Positions 41,733-50,580 of a DNA stretch of 64,000 bases are shown here, piece after piece (positions within the stretch are counted from its first letter, which is position 1; each line of letters opens with the position of its first letter). The stretch comes from CAMFLJ01 sp963702555 (GTDB lineage Bacteria; Actinomycetota; Acidimicrobiia; Acidimicrobiales; Acidimicrobilacustridaceae). Position numbers and translations under genes: made by a program. The DNA is taken from assembly GCA_963702555.1 (NCBI GenBank), contig CAVPCW010000008.1:1-64000 (forward strand), written 5' to 3'. The notes beneath the pieces were generated by a model. The model did not search any database. It was not told the origin of the DNA and saw only the letters and a list, made by a program, of their open reading frames with translations.

Positions 41733-41738
41733 CGGGCA

Positions 41739-41744
41739 AGACTA
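41739..41744 (-). promoter_or_regulatory. -10 hexamer of leaderless collagen-like gene promoter
   Basis: On the minus strand TAGTCT is followed by TGCCCG and the GTG at 41732. The gap to the divergent gene start (41752) is only 19 bp, so both promoters must overlap. Confidence 0.55.
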
Positions 41745-41751
41745 CCGACCC

Positions 41752-43860
41752 ATGCCCGAGCCGACCGGACCCACCTTCCCCGCTGCGCCCGGGCCGTCGA
41801 TCACCCTCGCCATGATCGTGCGGAACGAGTCGGCGGTGATCGAGCGATGCCTCGAGTCGGTACGGCCCCTGCTCTCGGGCTGGGTCATCGTCGACACCGG
41901 CTCCACCGACGACACCGTCGCCCGGATCGAGTCGGCGCTCGACGGGGTTCCCGGCACGCTGCACCGGCGACCCTGGGTGGACTTCGGCACCAACCGGACC
42001 GAGCTGATGGGGCTGGCCCGGGGGGTCGGGTCCCACCTTCTCCTGCTCGACGCCGACATGACGGTGCGCATCGAGGGACCGGTCGACGTCCCGTCGGTCG
42101 AGGCCGGGCTGCTGCGCCACGAGGGCGACCCCGCCTACTGGATCCCCCGGCTGGTGCAGGCCGACCTGCCCTGGTCGTTCACCGGGCCCACCCACGAGCA
42201 CCTGTCCTGCGACGTGCCCCACCGCACCGAACGGCTCGACTGGTTGGTGATCGAGCACCACGCCGACGGTGGATCGCGCGGCGACAAGCTCGAACGCGAC
42301 CGGCGCCTGCTGGAGGCTGAGCTCGAGCGCCACCCCGACGATGCCCGCTCGGTCTTCTACCTGGCGCAGACGCTCCGCGACATGGGCCTGACCGCCGAGG
42401 CCGTCGAGCTCTATCGCCGCCGGGTCCGCCTCGGCGGTTGGGTCGAAGAGGTCTTCTACGCCCAGCTCCAGGTCGGGGCACTCGTCGCCCGCGACGACTG
42501 GTTCGCGGCGGTGCCCGAGCTCCTGGCGGCGTGGGAGCTGCGGCCGGTGCGGGCCGAACCACTGCTCGAGCTCGCCCGGGGCTACCGCAGCCGGGGCGCC
42601 CCGCACCTGGCCCGGACCTTCGCCCGGATGGGCCTCGACCTCCCCTACCCGGGTGACGACCTGCTCTTCGTCCACCCCGAGGCCTACGAGTGGGCGCTGC
42701 GCTTCGAGCACGCCATCGCCGCCTACCACTGCGGCGACGCCGAGCAGGCGCTGGCCGACAACGACCGGCTGCTGGCCGACGGCGTGCCGACCTGGGTCGA
42801 GCCGTGGGTCCACCACAACCGGGCCTGGTGCCTCCACGCCCTCGGGCGGGGCGAGCTCCCGACCCGCGCCCTGCTCCCTGCGGTGACCGGTGAGCCCGGC
42901 CCGACCCTGGCCGAGCTGGCCCCGAGCACCTCGCTGACCCTGCTCGACGTGCCCGACCCCGGGGGCTGGAGCTCGTTCAACCCGAGTGTGGCCAACGACG
43001 CCCTCGGCGGGCTCCACGTCATCGTGCGGAGCTCCAACTACCAGCTCGGCCCCGGCGGCACCTACGACTTCCTCACCGACGACGACGCCGCGGCCGCGGT
43101 GGTCCGGACCCGCAACCGCCTGGTCGCCCTCGACGACCGGCTGCGGCCCATCTCGACGGTCGCACTCCCTGCCGTGCCTCCCGGTGCGGAGGTGTTCCCT
43201 TCCCAGGTCGTCGGGTGCGAGGACCTCCGGCTGGTGCACCTCGACGGCCGTTGGCGGGCAACGGCCACCGTGCGCGACCGCAACCCCGACTGGCGCTGCG
43301 AGATCGCCCTGCTCGACCTCGGCCCGACCGACGACCCGGGGGCACCGGCCGCCACGACGCTGCACCTGCTGCCGGGGCCCGACCCGGATCGCCACGAGAA
43401 GAACTGGATGCCGTTCGTGCACGACGGCGCCCTCCACGTCCTCTACCTCTGCGCCCCGGCGACGGTGCTGCGGTTGAGCGACCGTGAAGAGATCGAGCTC
43501 GTGTCGCAGATGCCGGGCCCACCCGCGCTGACGGCGGCCCGAGGCGGCTCCCAGGGCATACCGGTCGACGGCGGGCACCTGTTCGTCGTGCACGAGGCCA
43601 CCCCCGGAGGGCCCCTGGGGCGGGTCTACGCCCACCGCCTCGTGCTGCTCGCGGAACGGCCGGGCGGGTGGGTGATCACGGCGACGTCGCCGCCGTTCCA
43701 GCTGCTCGAGCCCGTCATCGAGTTCTGCGCGGGCCTCGCCCGCCATCCGGCCGACCCCGACCGGGTGGTGCTGTCGTTCGGCCACACCGACAGCACGGCG
43801 TGGCTCGCCGATGTGCTGCTGTCCGAGCTGCTGGACCTGCTCGAGCCGACCGGGGTCTGA
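41752..43860 (+). CDS. GT2 glycosyltransferase-TPR-beta-propeller fusion
   Basis: A 702-aa cytosolic protein. Residues 15-230 are a GT-A family 2 domain: ITLAMIVRNESAVIERCLESV, WVIVDTGSTDDT, and the metal-binding DxD in LLLLDADM (100-102). Residues about 175-330 contain TPR-like helix pairs (FYLAQTLRDMGLTAEAVELYRRR). Residues 395-690 form a beta-propeller resembling GH43/GH130-type sugar-binding propellers (SSFNPSVAND, GCEDLRLVHLDG, EKNWMPFVHDGALHVLYL). The divergent collagen-like gene is the obvious candidate substrate. ATG 41752. The combination is unusual; the individual domains are secure. Confidence 0.83.
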   Translation: MPEPTGPTFPAAPGPSITLAMIVRNESAVIERCLESVRPLLSGWVIVDTGSTDDTVARIESALDGVPGTLHRRPWVDFGTNRTELMGLARGVGSHLLLLDADMTVRIEGPVDVPSVEAGLLRHEGDPAYWIPRLVQADLPWSFTGPTHEHLSCDVPHRTERLDWLVIEHHADGGSRGDKLERDRRLLEAELERHPDDARSVFYLAQTLRDMGLTAEAVELYRRRVRLGGWVEEVFYAQLQVGALVARDDWFAAVPELLAAWELRPVRAEPLLELARGYRSRGAPHLARTFARMGLDLPYPGDDLLFVHPEAYEWALRFEHAIAAYHCGDAEQALADNDRLLADGVPTWVEPWVHHNRAWCLHALGRGELPTRALLPAVTGEPGPTLAELAPSTSLTLLDVPDPGGWSSFNPSVANDALGGLHVIVRSSNYQLGPGGTYDFLTDDDAAAAVVRTRNRLVALDDRLRPISTVALPAVPPGAEVFPSQVVGCEDLRLVHLDGRWRATATVRDRNPDWRCEIALLDLGPTDDPGAPAATTLHLLPGPDPDRHEKNWMPFVHDGALHVLYLCAPATVLRLSDREEIELVSQMPGPPALTAARGGSQGIPVDGGHLFVVHEATPGGPLGRVYAHRLVLLAERPGGWVITATSPPFQLLEPVIEFCAGLARHPADPDRVVLSFGHTDSTAWLADVLLSELLDLLEPTGV

Positions 43861-43896
43861 CGCTGACTGGGGAGGACCCTCCCCAGCCCCCGGCAC

Positions 43897-45066
43897 TCAG
43901 CGGGAGCGGGGGAAGCCCAGCCCGAACATGGCGATGAGGTCGCGCTGGAGCTCGTTGGTGCCGCCACCGAAGGTGAGGATGATGGCGCCGCGCACCATCA
44001 TCTCGAGGCGAGCGTGCAGCACGGCGGCGGGCGAACCGTCCTTCACCGACGAGCGCGGCCCGAGGATCTCCATGAGCAGTCGGTAGATCTCGAGGTAGAG
44101 CTCGGTGCCGAAGACCTTCACCGTCGAGGCGTCGGCGGGGTGCAGGGTGTCGGCGGCCGCCGACCACGCCACCTTGTAGTTGGCCAGCTTCAGGAACTCG
44201 AGCCGGGCGTGCACCCGGGCCAGGTTGAGCTGCACCCACTCCTGGTCGATGACGCGGCGGCCGTCGGCCAGGTGGTTCTCCTGGGCCCAGCGCCGCACCT
44301 CCTGGAGGGTGAACTCCGGGCTGCCGCTCGAGCAGAGGGTGACGCGCTCGTGGTTGAGCTGGTTGGTGATGAGGCCCCAACCGCCGTTCTCCTCGCCCAC
44401 CAGGTACTTGGCGGGCACCCGCACGTCGTCGAGGTAGGTGGCGTTGATGTCGTGCGACGCCATCAGCTTGAGCGGCTGGAGGGTGATGCCGGGCGTGTCC
44501 ATCGGGACGATGATCACCGAGATGCCCTTGTGCTTCTTGGCCTCGGGGTCGGTGCGCACGGCGAGCCACAGGTAGTCGGAGCCGCCGGCCAGCGACGTCC
44601 ACATCTTCTGGCCGTTGATGATGTACTCGTCGCCGTCACGGACGGCACGGGTCTGCAGAGAGGCGAGGTCGGTGCCCGCACCCGGCTCGGAGTAGCCGAT
44701 GGCGAAGTGGATGTCGCCGGCGAGGATCTTCGGGAGGAAGAACTCCTTCTGCCAGTCGGTGCCGAAGTTCATGATCGTCGGGCCGACGGTGTTGAGCGTG
44801 AGCGTGGCCACGGGGGCGCCGGCGCGCATCGACTCGTCGAAGAAGATGAACTGGTCGATGGGGTCGCGGTCCTTGCCGCCGTACTCCACAGGCCAGCCCA
44901 GACCGGCCCAGCCGTCGCCGCACATCTTCTTCCAGACGGCCTTGGCCGCCGGGCTGATGCTGTCGCCCTGGAACGAGGCCCGGGTGTCCTCGTCGAGCAG
45001 CTCGTCGTAGTAGGCGCGCAGCTCGTCGCGGAGCGCTTCCTGCTCGGGCGTGTAGCTGATCTGCAT
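43897..45066 (-). CDS. Acyl-CoA dehydrogenase
   Basis: A 389-aa flavoprotein of the acyl-CoA dehydrogenase superfamily, which introduces a double bond next to a CoA thioester. Motifs: IGYSEPGAGTDLASLQT (FAD/substrate), NGQKMWTS, a C-terminal TFGGGTNELQRDLIAMFGLG. The catalytic Glu position could not be fixed by eye; the family contains both beta-oxidation and steroid side-chain (FadE) members. ATG 45066. It is divergent from the Rieske oxygenase, and its -10-like GATAAT lies in the shared operator region. Confidence 0.9.
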   Translation of the reverse strand: MQISYTPEQEALRDELRAYYDELLDEDTRASFQGDSISPAAKAVWKKMCGDGWAGLGWPVEYGGKDRDPIDQFIFFDESMRAGAPVATLTLNTVGPTIMNFGTDWQKEFFLPKILAGDIHFAIGYSEPGAGTDLASLQTRAVRDGDEYIINGQKMWTSLAGGSDYLWLAVRTDPEAKKHKGISVIIVPMDTPGITLQPLKLMASHDINATYLDDVRVPAKYLVGEENGGWGLITNQLNHERVTLCSSGSPEFTLQEVRRWAQENHLADGRRVIDQEWVQLNLARVHARLEFLKLANYKVAWSAAADTLHPADASTVKVFGTELYLEIYRLLMEILGPRSSVKDGSPAAVLHARLEMMVRGAIILTFGGGTNELQRDLIAMFGLGFPRSR

Positions 45067-45164
45067 GGCTCGGTTCCCCCTGCGTTCCCCCGCATGGCCC
45101 TGCGGTGCGCCGACCCTACCGACCTTCACGACCGGCGGAGAGGTCGAGCGTGGCAGGAAGATTA

Positions 45165-45180
45165 TCTGCGCGCATATGAT
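45165..45180 (+). promoter_or_regulatory. 16-bp element TCTGYGCGCATATGAT at Rieske/ACAD promoter
   Basis: TCTGCGCGCATATGAT, ending in a -10-like TATGAT (45175-45180). It is half of a larger imperfect palindrome at 45161-45180 whose other end gives GATAAT for the divergent acyl-CoA dehydrogenase. The same 16-mer, with one C/T change, occurs at 49141-49156 (minus). Confidence 0.7.
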
Positions 45181-45217
45181 TGGGTCGTCCGTCCGACGGA
45201 ACCGACAGGAGCGAGCC

Positions 45218-46249
45218 GTGCTGGTCAGCGAGGTCCCGGCCTTCAGGGAGTACTGGTACCCCATCGCCTACGGCGAGGAGATCGGCCAGGAGCCCCACCC
45301 GTTCCGCCTGTTCGGCGACGACTACGTGGCCTGGCGCCCCGCCGAGGGCGATCCCGTCCACGCCGCGGTCGACGAGTGCCCCCATCGCAGCGCCCGCCTG
45401 TCGCAGGGCTGGGTCGAGGACGGCTGCCTGGTGTGCCCGTACCACGGGTGGCGCTTCGCCGGCGACGGCGCGTGCGTCGAGATCCCGAGCAACGGGCCCG
45501 ACGTGCCCGTGCCCCCGCGGGCCCACGTGCAGTCGGTGCTGGCCGACGAGAAGTACGGCCTGGTGTGGGTCTGCGTGGGCGTGCCCCGCGAGCCGATCCC
45601 CGCCCTGAAGGAGCTCGACGAGGGCTACACGCTCGTGCACGAGATGTTCGAGACGTGGGCGGCCTGCGCCCCCCGCATCGTCGACAACGCCCTCGACGTC
45701 AGCCACGTGGCCTGGGTGCACCGCAACTCGGTCGGCACCTCCTCGGCGCCCAGGCTCGGGGAGTTCAACGTCGAGCGCAAGGGCGCCCACCTGGCGTTCT
45801 CGGTCACCATCACCGCCCGGGTGAACGAGCAGCAGAAGGCCAACACCGGCATCACCAGCGACTTCACCCAGCGCACGACCTACGCCGAGCTGGTGCAGCC
45901 GTTCGTCTTCCGGGGGCTGCTGCACTACGAGGAGAACGGCCTCGAGCACGTGCTCTACAAGACGTGCACCCCGGTCGACGACCGCCACACCAAGTTCTGC
46001 CAGTTCATCGCCCGCAACGACAGCCCCGACCTCGAGAAGCAGAAGGGCATCATCGCCATCGACCGCCAGGTGCAGTCGGAGGACCGGGCCCTGCTCGAGG
46101 GCGTGCGCCCCGAGTTCCCGCTGGAGATCACCACCGAGGTCCACGTGAAGTCGGACCGGATGACCCTCGAGTACCGCAAGGTGCTGGCCGAGCTGGCCGC
46201 CGAGACGACCGGCGTCGCCCCCGACGACTCCTGGGCCCGCACCTGGTGA
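45218..46249 (+). CDS. Rieske non-heme iron oxygenase
   Basis: A 343-aa oxygenase alpha-type subunit. The Rieske [2Fe-2S] ligands are CPHRSAR and CPYHGW (Cys-X-His ... Cys-X2-His). The mononuclear iron site is DNALDVSHVAWVH, with the usual N/D-x-x-H-x4-H pattern. It resembles single-component-type hydroxylases or O-demethylases of the vanillate/steroid (KshA) kind. GTG 45218 follows AGGAG at 45207-45211. No reductase gene is adjacent, so a shared ferredoxin-reductase must supply electrons. Confidence 0.92.
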   Translation: MLVSEVPAFREYWYPIAYGEEIGQEPHPFRLFGDDYVAWRPAEGDPVHAAVDECPHRSARLSQGWVEDGCLVCPYHGWRFAGDGACVEIPSNGPDVPVPPRAHVQSVLADEKYGLVWVCVGVPREPIPALKELDEGYTLVHEMFETWAACAPRIVDNALDVSHVAWVHRNSVGTSSAPRLGEFNVERKGAHLAFSVTITARVNEQQKANTGITSDFTQRTTYAELVQPFVFRGLLHYEENGLEHVLYKTCTPVDDRHTKFCQFIARNDSPDLEKQKGIIAIDRQVQSEDRALLEGVRPEFPLEITTEVHVKSDRMTLEYRKVLAELAAETTGVAPDDSWARTW

Positions 46250-46255
46250 ACCCAC

Positions 46256-46317
46256 CTCTCCTGACCCTCTGGCTCACGTGGTCGGCGAATCTGCGACCAG
46301 GTGAGCCACGGGGAGAG
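46256..46317. terminator. Long hairpin between Rieske and molybdenum hydroxylase genes
   Basis: Stem TGGCTCACGTGGTCG / CGACCAGGTGAGCCA (one mismatch, 9-base loop), flanked by CTCTCC / GGAGAG which can pair as well. It sits between convergent stops. The TGGCTCAC / GTGAGCCA ends match those of the repeats at 22564-22674. Confidence 0.65.
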
Positions 46318-46327
46318 TGCGGATCGC

Positions 46328-48610
46328 TCAGGGGATGAGGTCGTGGGGGCGGGCGGGCACCCGGGTGACGGGGCGGCCGGTGGCGGCGCGCAGGGCCGCG
46401 GCCACCGCGGCGGTGGACGAGAGCGACGGGGGCTCACCGGCACCGCGCAGGCCGAGCGGGCCCTGCGGATCGCCGGGCTCGAGCACGTCGGCCACGACCT
46501 CGGGCATGTCGGCCGCCGTCGGGATCAGGTAGTCGGTGAACGACCCGTTGGCCACCAGCCCGCCCGGTGCGTCGAGGTGCTCGGTGAGGGCCAGGCCGAC
46601 GCCCTGGGAGATGCCGCCGGTGATCTGGCCCCGCACCTCGCGGGGGTTGAGGGCACGGCCGACGTCCTGGGCGGTGGCGACCTGCACCACCTTGGCCAGG
46701 CCGAGCTCGGTGTCGACGTCGACGACCGCGCGGTGGGCGACGACCATCCAGCCCACGTGCACGTCACCCCGGCCGCTCGTCGGGTCGCCGGCGTGGGTCG
46801 CGGGCGCGTCGTAGCGGCCGCCGGACTCGACGACCTCGTCGCCCAGGGCCTCGCCCAGGGTGAGGCGGCGGCCGGCGACGAGGACGTGCCCGTCCGCCAG
46901 CGAGACCTCCGCCGGGTCGACACCGAGGCGACGGGCGACGACCAACGCCAACTGCTCGAGCGCCCGAGCACAGGCCGAGAGCACGGCACCGGAGGCCATC
47001 CACGTCTGGCGGCTGGCCGACGACGACCCGGCGTAGCCGGCCTCGGAGTGGGCGGTGGCCACCCGCACGGGCAGCCCGCCGAGGGCGTCGGTGGCGACCT
47101 GCACGAGGGCCGAGCCGATGCCCTGGCCGACCTCGGTGGCGGCGGTGCGGACCTCGGCCCCGGTGGCGGCGAGGCGCACCGACGCGAGCGACCACTCGGT
47201 CATGCCCGCGCCGTAGAGGTGGTTCTTGATCCCGAGCGCCACGCCGACGCCCCGGCGCACCCCCTCGCCCTCGGAGGTGCGGCCGGTCCCCCCGGGGAAC
47301 CGGTACGCATCGGCGACCTCGACGGGATCGGCGTCGGGCATCGGGAGGACGAGGCAGCGGTCGAGGATCCCGACGACGTCGATGTTCGACTCGAAGGGCT
47401 GGCCCGAGGTGGGGAAGGGGTCGCCGGGGCGCAGCGCGTTGTGGCGGCGCAGCTCCACCGGATCCATCCCGAGCTCGGCGGCGAGCAGGTCCATCGTCGA
47501 CTCGATGCCGAAGCACGCCTGCACCGCGCCGAACCCCCGCATGGCCCCCGCCACCGGGTTGTTGGTGCGCACGGCCTCGCCGATGATCTCGACCGAGGGC
47601 ACCCGGTAGGGGCCGGCGGCGAAGTAGCAGGCACTGCCCAGCACCGGGCCCGAGGTGGAGGCGTAGGCGCCGCCGTCGAGCAGCACGTGGGCCCGCACGT
47701 AGCGCAGCGTGCCGTCGGGGTCGGCCCCGACCGTGTAGCGGTAGCGCGAGGGGTGGCGCTGCGGATGGGCCAGGAACGACTCGTCGCGCCGGTAGGTGGT
47801 CTTGACCGGGCGGCCGAGGTCGCGGGCAGCCATCGCCAGGTGGATCTGGCAGGTCGTGTCCTCTCGACCTCCGAAGGCGCCGCCCACGCCGGAGAGGCGG
47901 ATGCGCACCAGCGGCTCGGCGAGCCCGAGCGCGGTGGCGACCTGCTGGCGGTCGAGGTGGAGGTCCTGGGTGGCGACGTGGAGGGTGACCCCGCCGTCGG
48001 CGTCGGGTACGGCGACCGCGCTCTCGGGCCCGAGGAACGCCTGGTCCTGGCGGCCGGTCTCCCAGGTGCCGCTGACCTCGACGGCTGCGACCTCACCCGG
48101 GTCACCGTGGCGCAGCTCGAGGCGGCGGAACAGGTTGCCGGCGGGGTGGATCTCGGGCGCGCCCTCGACGAGCGCCGTCTCGGGATCGGTGAGCGGCTCG
48201 AGCACCTCGTAGTCGACGACCACGGCCTCGGCCGCCTGCCACGCCTGCTGCTGGCTGGTGGCCACCACGAAGGCGACGGGCTCGCCCTGGTAGCGGACGA
48301 CGCCGTCGGCCAGCACCGGCTGGTCGTCGACGATGTGGCCCACCCACCGGGCGCCGGGCACGTCGTCGAGCGTGTACGCCGCCACCACGTTGGGGAGGGC
48401 GAGGGCCGGCGCGGTGTCGAGGTGGATGATGCGGGCGTGGGCGTGGGGGCTGCGCACCGTGGCCCCGAAGAGCATCCCGGGCACCACGACGTCGTTGGAG
48501 AACTCGAACGACCCGTCGATCTTGGCCGGCACGTCGGGCCGGGCCACCGAGCGGCCGACGAGGCCCGCCGCCGGCGACTGCACCCTCGGCGTTGCGTCGA
48601 GGGTGGTCAC
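46328..48610 (-). CDS. Molybdopterin-binding subunit, xanthine dehydrogenase family
   Basis: A 760-aa large subunit of a molybdenum hydroxylase. Motifs: AKIDGSFEFSNDVV near the N-terminus, GVGGAFGGRED and GAMRGFGAVQ for the cofactor, VGQGIGSALVQ, and the catalytic Glu in RGAGEPP near the C-terminus. It overlaps the small subunit stop as GTGA (GTG 48610). Likely hydroxylates an N-heterocycle or oxidises an aldehyde. No FAD subunit lies between or beside the two genes, as in isoquinoline 1-oxidoreductase type enzymes. Confidence 0.92.
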   Translation of the reverse strand: MTTLDATPRVQSPAAGLVGRSVARPDVPAKIDGSFEFSNDVVVPGMLFGATVRSPHAHARIIHLDTAPALALPNVVAAYTLDDVPGARWVGHIVDDQPVLADGVVRYQGEPVAFVVATSQQQAWQAAEAVVVDYEVLEPLTDPETALVEGAPEIHPAGNLFRRLELRHGDPGEVAAVEVSGTWETGRQDQAFLGPESAVAVPDADGGVTLHVATQDLHLDRQQVATALGLAEPLVRIRLSGVGGAFGGREDTTCQIHLAMAARDLGRPVKTTYRRDESFLAHPQRHPSRYRYTVGADPDGTLRYVRAHVLLDGGAYASTSGPVLGSACYFAAGPYRVPSVEIIGEAVRTNNPVAGAMRGFGAVQACFGIESTMDLLAAELGMDPVELRRHNALRPGDPFPTSGQPFESNIDVVGILDRCLVLPMPDADPVEVADAYRFPGGTGRTSEGEGVRRGVGVALGIKNHLYGAGMTEWSLASVRLAATGAEVRTAATEVGQGIGSALVQVATDALGGLPVRVATAHSEAGYAGSSSASRQTWMASGAVLSACARALEQLALVVARRLGVDPAEVSLADGHVLVAGRRLTLGEALGDEVVESGGRYDAPATHAGDPTSGRGDVHVGWMVVAHRAVVDVDTELGLAKVVQVATAQDVGRALNPREVRGQITGGISQGVGLALTEHLDAPGGLVANGSFTDYLIPTAADMPEVVADVLEPGDPQGPLGLRGAGEPPSLSSTAAVAAALRAATGRPVTRVPARPHDLIP

Positions 48611-49083
48611 GCGTTGCCACCCGAACGCTCCGCGGCGACCTCGACCACGGCGGCGACGATGCCCTCGTAGCCGGTGCACCGGCACAGGTTCCCGGCCAGG
48701 GCCTCGCGCACCGAGGCCGCCGGCAGCTCCCGGCCCTCGTCGAGCGCGGCGGCGATGGTGGCCTCGGCCGCCACCACGATCCCCGGCGTGCAGAACCCGC
48801 ACTGCACCGCCCCGTGGCGGGCCAGCGCCTCGGCCAGGTCGGCGCCCAGCAGGCCGGGCGCGGTGCGCACCTCGGCGCCGTCGCACACGACCGCAGCCAC
48901 CAGGCACGAGGCCACCAGCCGCCCGTCGAGCACGACCGAGCACGACCCGCACTCGCCCTGCTCACACGCGCCCGTGACCTGGGTGCTCCCGGCGTCGCGC
49001 AGGGCCCGCAGCAGGCTGTCGCCGAGCTCGGGGGCGAGGGTGACGGGGTGTCCGTCAACGGTCAGCGACACCTCCCCTAGCAT
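48607..49083 (-). CDS. [2Fe-2S] small subunit of molybdenum hydroxylase
   Basis: A 158-aa protein. The N-terminal plant-type ferredoxin cluster is CEQGECGSC plus a later Cys; the C-terminal cluster is CGFC and CRC (LCRCTGY). Length and layout match the small subunit of CO-dehydrogenase/IorA-type enzymes. ATG 49083. It is first in the operon and divergent from the MarR gene; its promoter holds the TATGAT-containing 16-bp element. Confidence 0.93.
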   Translation of the reverse strand: MLGEVSLTVDGHPVTLAPELGDSLLRALRDAGSTQVTGACEQGECGSCSVVLDGRLVASCLVAAVVCDGAEVRTAPGLLGADLAEALARHGAVQCGFCTPGIVVAAEATIAAALDEGRELPAASVREALAGNLCRCTGYEGIVAAVVEVAAERSGGNA

Positions 49084-49140
49084 CGCTTCCGACTCCTCGC
49101 GAGAGCTCCTCGTGCGGTGCCGCCTCCGGCTCGAGGGAAG

Positions 49141-49156
49141 ATCATATGCGCACAGA
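49141..49156 (-). promoter_or_regulatory. 16-bp element at molybdenum hydroxylase/MarR promoter
   Basis: On the minus strand it reads TCTGTGCGCATATGAT, 15 of 16 identical to 45165-45180, and contains the -10-like TATGAT of the minus-strand operon. It lies 22 bp upstream of the MarR ATG. Confidence 0.7.
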
Positions 49157-49177
49157 CTATATGGCGGACGGGTGCCG

Positions 49178-49676
49178 ATGACCCCGGCCGGGAAGCCCTC
49201 GTCGAAGGCCGGCACCGCCGAGCACCCCGACCGCTCCGCCTGGGAGAAGCCGGGCTTCCTGCTGTGGCACGCCACCCTCCGCTGGCAGCGCATGGTCGGT
49301 GTGGCCCTGAAGCCCACCGGCCTCACCCACGTGCAGTTCGTGCTGCTGGCCAGCGCCTGGTTCCTCGAGGACCGCACCGGCCCGCCCAGCCAGCGGGAGC
49401 TGGCCGAGCACGCCGGCACCGACGCCATGATGACCTCGCAGGTGCTGCGGTCCCTCGAGGCCTCGGGGCTGGTCGAGCGCCACCCCGACCCGTCCGACGC
49501 CCGCATCAAGCGCCTCACCGTGACGGCCGGGGGCCGGGCCTCCGCGGCGGCCGCCCTCGACGCGGTCGACGCCCTCGACAAGGTGTTCTTCGGGCCCAGC
49601 AGGCGACCGCGACGACCTCGTCGCGCTCCTGCGCACCCTCGCCGGCCGCGACGCCGACGGCATCTCCCTCGACTGA
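49178..49676 (+). CDS. MarR-family regulator, one frameshift
   Basis: About 165 aa after repair. The winged helix has PSQRELAEHAGTDAMMTSQVLRSLEASGLVERHPDPSDARIKRLTVT. Near 49604 one extra base (AGCAGGCGACC) breaks the frame; without it the protein ends GDRDDLVALLRTLAGRDADG with a stop at 49674-49676. The interval is 3n+1. It probably binds the 16-bp elements at its own promoter and at the Rieske promoter. Confidence 0.82.
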
Positions 49677-49690
49677 CGCCGGCCGCTCGC

Positions 49691-50548
49691 TCAGGCGAAG
49701 ACGCAGGTGCGGTTGTCCCACACGAGCACCCGGTGCTCGAGGTGGAGGCGCACGGCGTCGGCCAGCGTCTTGCGCTCGACGTCGCGGCCCTTGCGCACGA
49801 GGTCCTCGACCTCGTCTCGGTGGGTCACCGTGGCCACGCCCTGGGCGATGATCGGCCCGGCGTCGAGCTCGGCGGTGACGTAGTGGGCGGTGGCGCCGAT
49901 GAGCTTCACGCCCCGCTGGTGGGCCCGGTGGTAGGGCCGGGCGCCGGGGAAGGCGGGGAGGAACGAGTGGTGGATGTTGATCATCCGCCCCGCCCACGCC
50001 TCGGTGATGGCCTCCGGGAGGATGCGCATGTAGCGGGCCAGCACCACCAGATCGGGGGCCAGGTCGGTGAGCTGGGCGGCGAAGGCGGCCTCCTGCGCGG
50101 CCCGCTCCTCGCCGGCGAGGCCCCCGGCGACGTGCACGAACGGCACGTCGTGGCGGGCGGCGAGCGGCGCGGCGGCCTCCTTGTCGGAGACGAGGGCGAC
50201 CACGTCGACGTCGAGCTCGCCGAGCTCGACCCGGTTGAGCAGGTCGGCGGCGCAGTAGAGCTCGCCCGAGCAGGCGATGGCGACGCGGGCCCGCGTTCCG
50301 GGGCGGTGCAGCGCCGACTGCATGCCGAAGCGTTCGACCAGCTCGGCCAGCCCCCGCTCGAAGGCCGACCAGTCGATGGGCCCGTCGATCTCGATGCGCT
50401 GGAGGAACACGCTCGACTCGCGGTCGGTGTGCTGGTCGGCGTTGGCGATGTTGCCGCCGGCGTCGGCGATCAGGTTGGCGACCGCGGCGACGATGCCGGG
50501 CTGGTCGGCGCACTGGAGCGTGAGGACGGAGGTGGTGGTCGTGTCCAT
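49691..50548 (-). CDS. purU: Formyltetrahydrofolate deformylase
   Basis: A 285-aa enzyme that hydrolyses 10-formyl-THF to formate and THF, balancing one-carbon units. N-terminal ACT domain (LTLQCADQPGIVAAVANLI), then the formyltransferase fold with INIHHSFLPAFPGARPYHRAH (catalytic Asn and His) and ELDAGPIIAQ (catalytic Asp). ATG 50548. It is convergent with the MarR gene. Confidence 0.93.
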   Translation of the reverse strand: MDTTTTSVLTLQCADQPGIVAAVANLIADAGGNIANADQHTDRESSVFLQRIEIDGPIDWSAFERGLAELVERFGMQSALHRPGTRARVAIACSGELYCAADLLNRVELGELDVDVVALVSDKEAAAPLAARHDVPFVHVAGGLAGEERAAQEAAFAAQLTDLAPDLVVLARYMRILPEAITEAWAGRMINIHHSFLPAFPGARPYHRAHQRGVKLIGATAHYVTAELDAGPIIAQGVATVTHRDEVEDLVRKGRDVERKTLADAVRLHLEHRVLVWDNRTCVFA

Positions 50549-50580
50549 GGCGAAGGCCGTTCAGGAGGGAGCCGGCGGGC

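Noticed and set aside
40639..41751. Long plus-strand open frame with PVGPVGPT-type repeats in front of the glycosyltransferase
   Set aside because: It is the mirror of the collagen triplets on the other strand; GC-rich repeats keep the antisense frame open. The glycosyltransferase has a good ATG at 41752.
46301..48670. 789-codon plus-strand frame opposite the molybdenum subunit
   Set aside because: Antisense shadow of a conserved gene; composition is Gly/Val/Arg/His-rich with no motif.
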